A DNA stretch of 8,317 nt from Methanoregula sp. (lineage in GTDB: Archaea; Halobacteriota; Methanomicrobia; Methanomicrobiales; Methanospirillaceae), in contig PNBP01000067.1 in the NCBI GenBank assembly GCA_003136075.1, positions 18,693 through 27,009 on the forward strand, read 5' to 3'. Numbering within the stretch: position 1 is the first letter of the stretch; the number at the start of each line of letters is the position of its first letter. Under the pieces are notes generated by a model. It was not told the DNA's origin and did no database searches. It was given only the letters and a program-made list of their open reading frames with translations. Shown in pieces: positions 6,503 through 8,317 of this stretch. Both the position numbers and the translations under genes were made by a program.

Positions 6503-6579
6503 ACTATCACCTTTCTTGATAAAACTTAATTTTTCTGTTCGGCAGATATACCTTATTGGTGAGATTTATATTATCAAGC
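6503..6579. promoter_or_regulatory. Divergent promoter region between UPF0058 and the ADP-ribosylglycohydrolase gene
   Basis: This AT-rich 77-bp gap must hold promoters for both directions. For the minus operon, AATATAAAT (6564-6572) is the best TATA box; a start site near 6540 gives a leader of about 38 nt that includes GGTGAT. A second candidate, GGTATATCTG, is at 6543-6552. For the plus gene, GATATA (6545-6550) would start transcription around 6573-6578, making a message with almost no leader before the ATG at 6580. The boxes overlap, so the two directions may compete. All positions are read by eye. Confidence 0.45.
6506..6511 (-). promoter_or_regulatory. Shine-Dalgarno site supporting the GTG start of UPF0058
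   Basis: The minus strand reads AAAGGTGAT immediately before AGT and the GTG at 6502. This is a near-perfect complement to the 3' end of archaeal 16S rRNA and decides for GTG as the initiation codon. Confidence 0.6.
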
Positions 6580-7443
6580 ATGAACGCACCTGGATCGCTT
6601 GCGGGACTGGCAATTGGGGACGCAATGGGTGCGCCACTTGAAGGATCTGCCCAAACTGGAGCGTGGATAACAGAAATGCTTCCCGGAGGGCGCCATTTCC
6701 GCAAAGCCGGCCAATTCACAGACGACACCCTGCAGGCTGTAGCAGTAGCAGAATCACTGGTGTTTTCTTTGGGCTTTGACCCATCAGACATCGTACAGCG
6801 GTTGCTTGCGGGATTTGAAAAACGCCCGGAATGGTATGGCCCAACATCATCCGGATTCTTTACATTGATAAAAAAAGGCACCCTGCCGCAACGCGCCGCA
6901 TGGCGTGTCCACAAACAGCACCATGGCAGCCGGAGCAACGGCAGCGTGATGAGGGGGTTTCCTATCGGCATTTTTTATCCGGCAGAACAAGCATATCCTG
7001 TAAGCATCTCATGCTCCCGCCTCACCCACTTTGATCCGGTTGCAGCTCATTGTTCCGCGTGGCTGAATGGAATGACCAGCGATCTCTGCCGTGGCGCTTC
7101 CCGCAGGCGGGCATACCGGCATGCACGCTCACTCTGCACCCATGATGAAGTGCTTTCCCTGCTCGGGAATTTTGACAAGTATACCCCGGAACCTTCTCTC
7201 GATGCCCTGCTCTGCTCCCATGCGGCCCTCGTTTGTTTCATGCACGCAAAAACATTTGAAGGGGCAGTTCTCTCCGCGATCAACTTAGGAGGCGATGCAG
7301 ATACGGCCGGTGCATGCACCGGCGCACTTGCCGGGGCATACTGGGGACTTGGTGCAATCCCCGCCCGGTGGAAAAACAAACTTGAAGGATATGCTTCCTT
7401 GGTCGCACTTGAAGAGAAGCTTTGGCTGGGAAGGAAACGTTAA
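6580..7443 (+). CDS. ADP-ribosylglycohydrolase family protein (DraG/ARH-like)
   Basis: A complete 287-residue hydrolase of the ADP-ribosylglycohydrolase fold. Near the start is GLAIGDAMGAP, where D14 belongs to the active-site region. TDDT follows at 47-50, then SNGSVMR, the LTHFDPVA segment, and near the end GGDADTAGACTGALAGAYWG. There D239, D241 and T242 are expected to bind the two magnesium ions. Such enzymes remove ADP-ribose from arginine, other residues or small molecules; the substrate here cannot be told. The ATG at 6580 is preferred because the family usually begins a few residues before GLAIGD. Earlier TTG (6556) and GTG (6559) codons would add seven or eight unrelated residues. 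GGTGAG at 6558-6563 is too distant to serve this ATG, so a leaderless message is likely. It is the only clear plus-strand gene, with no ADP-ribosyltransferase, nitrogenase or toxin gene next to it. Confidence 0.88.
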   Translation: MNAPGSLAGLAIGDAMGAPLEGSAQTGAWITEMLPGGRHFRKAGQFTDDTLQAVAVAESLVFSLGFDPSDIVQRLLAGFEKRPEWYGPTSSGFFTLIKKGTLPQRAAWRVHKQHHGSRSNGSVMRGFPIGIFYPAEQAYPVSISCSRLTHFDPVAAHCSAWLNGMTSDLCRGASRRRAYRHARSLCTHDEVLSLLGNFDKYTPEPSLDALLCSHAALVCFMHAKTFEGAVLSAINLGGDADTAGACTGALAGAYWGLGAIPARWKNKLEGYASLVALEEKLWLGRKR

Positions 7444-7478
7444 GTTTATATTACTCATCGTATGTTTTCAGAAGATTC

Positions 7479-7685
7479 ATGGCAGAGGCCATGTGGATGG
7501 GGCTATGCACACCTCCCGATCGATTCCTCATACGTTCAATCACTTTTTTTATAGGAGGCATTCTGAATTTCTGTAGAAATGAGAAAATAGTTTCTCACGG
7601 TTCTGATGCCAGCCAAAAACAGGGATCCCGACGTTCTGATAGAGAAAAACTAAAAAAAAAATTCGTCGCTCTTATGTGGGTTTGA
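7479..7685 (+). CDS. Possible 68-aa small membrane-type protein (uncertain)
   Basis: An open frame starts with ATG at 7479 (M-A-E-A-M-W-M-G) and runs to a stop at 7683-7685. The middle has a hydrophobic run, FLIRSITFFIGGILNF, flanked by charged residues. The last third is rich in Lys, Arg and Ser. A TATA-like GTTTATATTA lies at 7444-7453, about 30 bp before the ATG, a spacing that would suit a leaderless transcript. Against it: there is no clear Shine-Dalgarno word, part of the coding stretch is an A10 tract that looks like the terminator of the opposite gene, and its 3' end overlaps the end of UPF0179 by 14 bases. I do not recognise the protein. The same bases contain a T7 tract and two hairpins, so the region may instead be a trailer. 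Confidence 0.22.
   Translation: MAEAMWMGLCTPPDRFLIRSITFFIGGILNFCRNEKIVSHGSDASQKQGSRRSDREKLKKKFVALMWV
7544..7550 (+). terminator. T7 tract, candidate terminator for the ADP-ribosylglycohydrolase gene
   Basis: The first long T-run on the plus strand after the stop at 7443 is TTTTTTT at 7544-7550, about 100 bases downstream. Archaeal RNA polymerase stops readily at such runs. If the small ORF at 7479-7685 is real, this tract would lie inside it and termination would have to be partial. Confidence 0.3.
7567..7597. repeat. Two abutting short inverted repeats (hairpins) in the spacer
   Basis: ATTTC-TGTA-GAAAT (7567-7580) is a perfect 5-bp stem with a 4-base loop. It is followed directly by TGAGAAA-ATAG-TTTCTCA (7580-7597), a perfect 7-bp stem with a 4-base loop. 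The two share base 7580. The stems also share TTTCT/AGAAA words, so alternative pairings between them are possible. They could be 3'-end structures of the ADP-ribosylglycohydrolase mRNA or part of a small RNA; expression data would be needed to tell. Confidence 0.4.
7645..7661 (-). terminator. T10 tract, terminator of the G1PDH-UPF0179 unit
   Basis: On the minus strand, ten T residues (7652-7661) begin about 10 bases past the UPF0179 TAA and are followed by a second TTTTT (7645-7649). This is the strongest U-tract in the window and fits archaeal intrinsic termination. It also protects the convergent ADP-ribosylglycohydrolase gene from read-through. Confidence 0.6.
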
Positions 7686-8118
7686 TCTCAACGAGTTTAA
7701 GCACCCGCCCTTTTTCACAGATATTGGGGGCATTGCCCAGTACATCAGCAATGATATATTTTTCATTCTCCACCACGCCATCCGGGTGGCAGAGTGGATA
7801 ACTTTTACAATCGGTTTTGTTGCAGGAGAACTCTATCCGCACTTTGGAATTGATCATTGCCATATCGGCATTGATGAGCATCGTCACGGGTGCATCCATC
7901 ACCTCAACTGCGGTTGCCCCGTTAAGATGGAGAGCACATTCGTGGTGTGTGCTCCTGACCGTGATAATCCGGTACGTGTGGCCTTTGGTCAGATTATTGC
8001 ACGCTTTTTTAACCTTGCAGGTGCCGCACTCAGCGCACTCCCCTTCATAAATAAACTCAATTCCCGGTTTTGCCAGTATAGTCCCGATAAGGGTCACTTT
8101 GGTTTTTGCTTCTGTCAT
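7672..8118 (-). CDS. UPF0179 family cysteine-rich protein
   Basis: A complete 148-residue member of the archaeal UPF0179 family, function unknown. The start TKVTLIGTILAKPGIEFIY is the family N-terminus. Nine cysteines are present: a cluster at 28, 31, 34 and 40 (ECAECGTCKVKKAC), then 61 (HHECALH), 99, 104 and 110 (SCNKTDCKSYPLC), and 134. The CxxCxxCxxxxxC pattern suggests an iron-sulphur or zinc site. This is inferred from spacing alone. There is no signal peptide or membrane segment, so it should be cytosolic. The ATG at 8118 is supported by GAGG (8126-8129) 7 nt upstream, and the gene lies 12 bp after the G1PDH stop, so the two are very probably co-transcribed. A strong T10 terminator follows. 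Confidence 0.85.
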   Translation of the reverse strand: MTEAKTKVTLIGTILAKPGIEFIYEGECAECGTCKVKKACNNLTKGHTYRIITVRSTHHECALHLNGATAVEVMDAPVTMLINADMAMINSKVRIEFSCNKTDCKSYPLCHPDGVVENEKYIIADVLGNAPNICEKGRVLKLVEIKPT

Positions 8119-8130
8119 GGGCGGTCCTCA

Positions 8131-8317
8131 TCAATCCTTATACAGCATCTGGATGAGCATCTCCGCTGATTCCTGCGTGATACCCATATCAAAGATAGTG
8201 AAACGCTCCGGACGAATAGTCTTTGCCATAAGGAGTGCTTCTACGGCAATTGCATCGTCTATACCTACATCTGCAGGAGTTACCGGAGCCCCTATGGTCC
8301 GCAAAGATGCCCGGATT
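8131..8317 (-). CDS. egsA: Glycerol-1-phosphate dehydrogenase [NAD(P)+], C-terminal end only
   Basis: The minus frame from the right edge gives 61 residues ending in two consecutive TGA codons (8131-8133 is the stop). The translation includes RTIGAPVTPADVGIDD, EALLMAKTIRPERFTIFD and a final helix. This is the ending typical of archaeal G1P dehydrogenase, where a GAPTT-x-x-x-LGID segment is followed by A-x-x-IRPERFTI and a terminal helix. The enzyme reduces dihydroxyacetone phosphate to sn-glycerol-1-phosphate, setting the archaeal lipid stereochemistry. The NAD-binding part and the zinc ligands lie outside the window, so catalytic residues cannot be checked. UPF0179 follows 12 bp later in the same direction. 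A bacterial-type AraM relative is conceivable from this fragment, but the archaeal context favours EgsA. Confidence 0.75.
   Translation of the reverse strand, partial: IRASLRTIGAPVTPADVGIDDAIAVEALLMAKTIRPERFTIFDMGITQESAEMLIQMLYKD

Noticed and set aside
6556..6579. Longer start (TTG 6556 or GTG 6559) for the ADP-ribosylglycohydrolase
   Set aside because: The extra residues do not match the family N-terminus, and the ATG at 6580 directly precedes the conserved segment at a promoter spacing that suits a leaderless message.
6507..6971. 154-codon minus ORF opposite the ADP-ribosylglycohydrolase gene
   Set aside because: Antisense to a gene with intact catalytic motifs and running into the promoter region; no recognisable domain.
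7786..8169. 127-codon plus-strand ORF antisense to UPF0179 and the G1PDH end
   Set aside because: The minus-strand frames match known families over their full visible length; this frame has the His/Cys-rich look of a complement shadow.

Overview
The window comes from a methanogenic archaeon, most likely Methanomicrobiales (Methanoregula-like). Every informational protein is archaeal: PriS, a Gins51-type GINS subunit, L44e, S27e, aIF2-alpha, Nop10, a PAC2/PbaB-like proteasome chaperone, stand-alone Elp3, UPF0058, UPF0179 and the end of glycerol-1-phosphate dehydrogenase. The truncated receiver protein at the left edge has the wording typical of the expanded response regulators of Methanomicrobiales. 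Base composition looks moderate, and start contexts carry GGTGA or GGAG Shine-Dalgarno motifs. The family-level placement is inference.

Layout. At 1-420 (minus) lies the N-terminal receiver of a response regulator that runs off the left edge. A 201-bp AT-rich spacer follows. From 6502 down to 622, all on the minus strand, runs one tightly packed gene string, in transcription order: UPF0058, elp3, priS, gins51, rpl44e, rps27e, aIF2-alpha, nop10, PAC2 chaperone. Several junctions are 4-nt ATGA or GTGA overlaps and the other gaps are at most 38 bp. A short divergent promoter region (6503-6579) separates this string from a plus-strand ADP-ribosylglycohydrolase (6580-7443). A 228-bp spacer then holds two small hairpins, T- and A-tracts, and a possible but unproven 68-codon membrane-type ORF. 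At the right edge, UPF0179 and the C-terminal end of G1P dehydrogenase are read on the minus strand, separated by 12 bp.

How the genes fit together. The long string joins wobble-uridine tRNA modification (Elp3), primer synthesis and CMG helicase assembly (PriS, GINS), ribosome structure (L44e, S27e), initiator-tRNA delivery (aIF2-alpha), box H/ACA RNP pseudouridylation and rRNA maturation (Nop10), and proteasome assembly (PAC2). The primase/GINS/L44e/S27e/aIF2-alpha/Nop10 neighbourhood is a known archaeal replication-translation cluster. The UPF0058-elp3 front end is the less discussed part. The G1PDH-UPF0179 pair links the enzyme that sets archaeal lipid stereochemistry with a cysteine-rich protein of unknown function.

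Most of this is conserved archaeal core genome. I see no CRISPR array, tRNA, rRNA, insertion sequence or obvious defence system. The points worth a second look are a Nop10 with an eroded zinc site, the His-rich UPF0058 leader gene, the 9-Cys UPF0179, the small ORF and hairpins at 7440-7690, and a 15-nt sequence shared by the two non-coding spacers.
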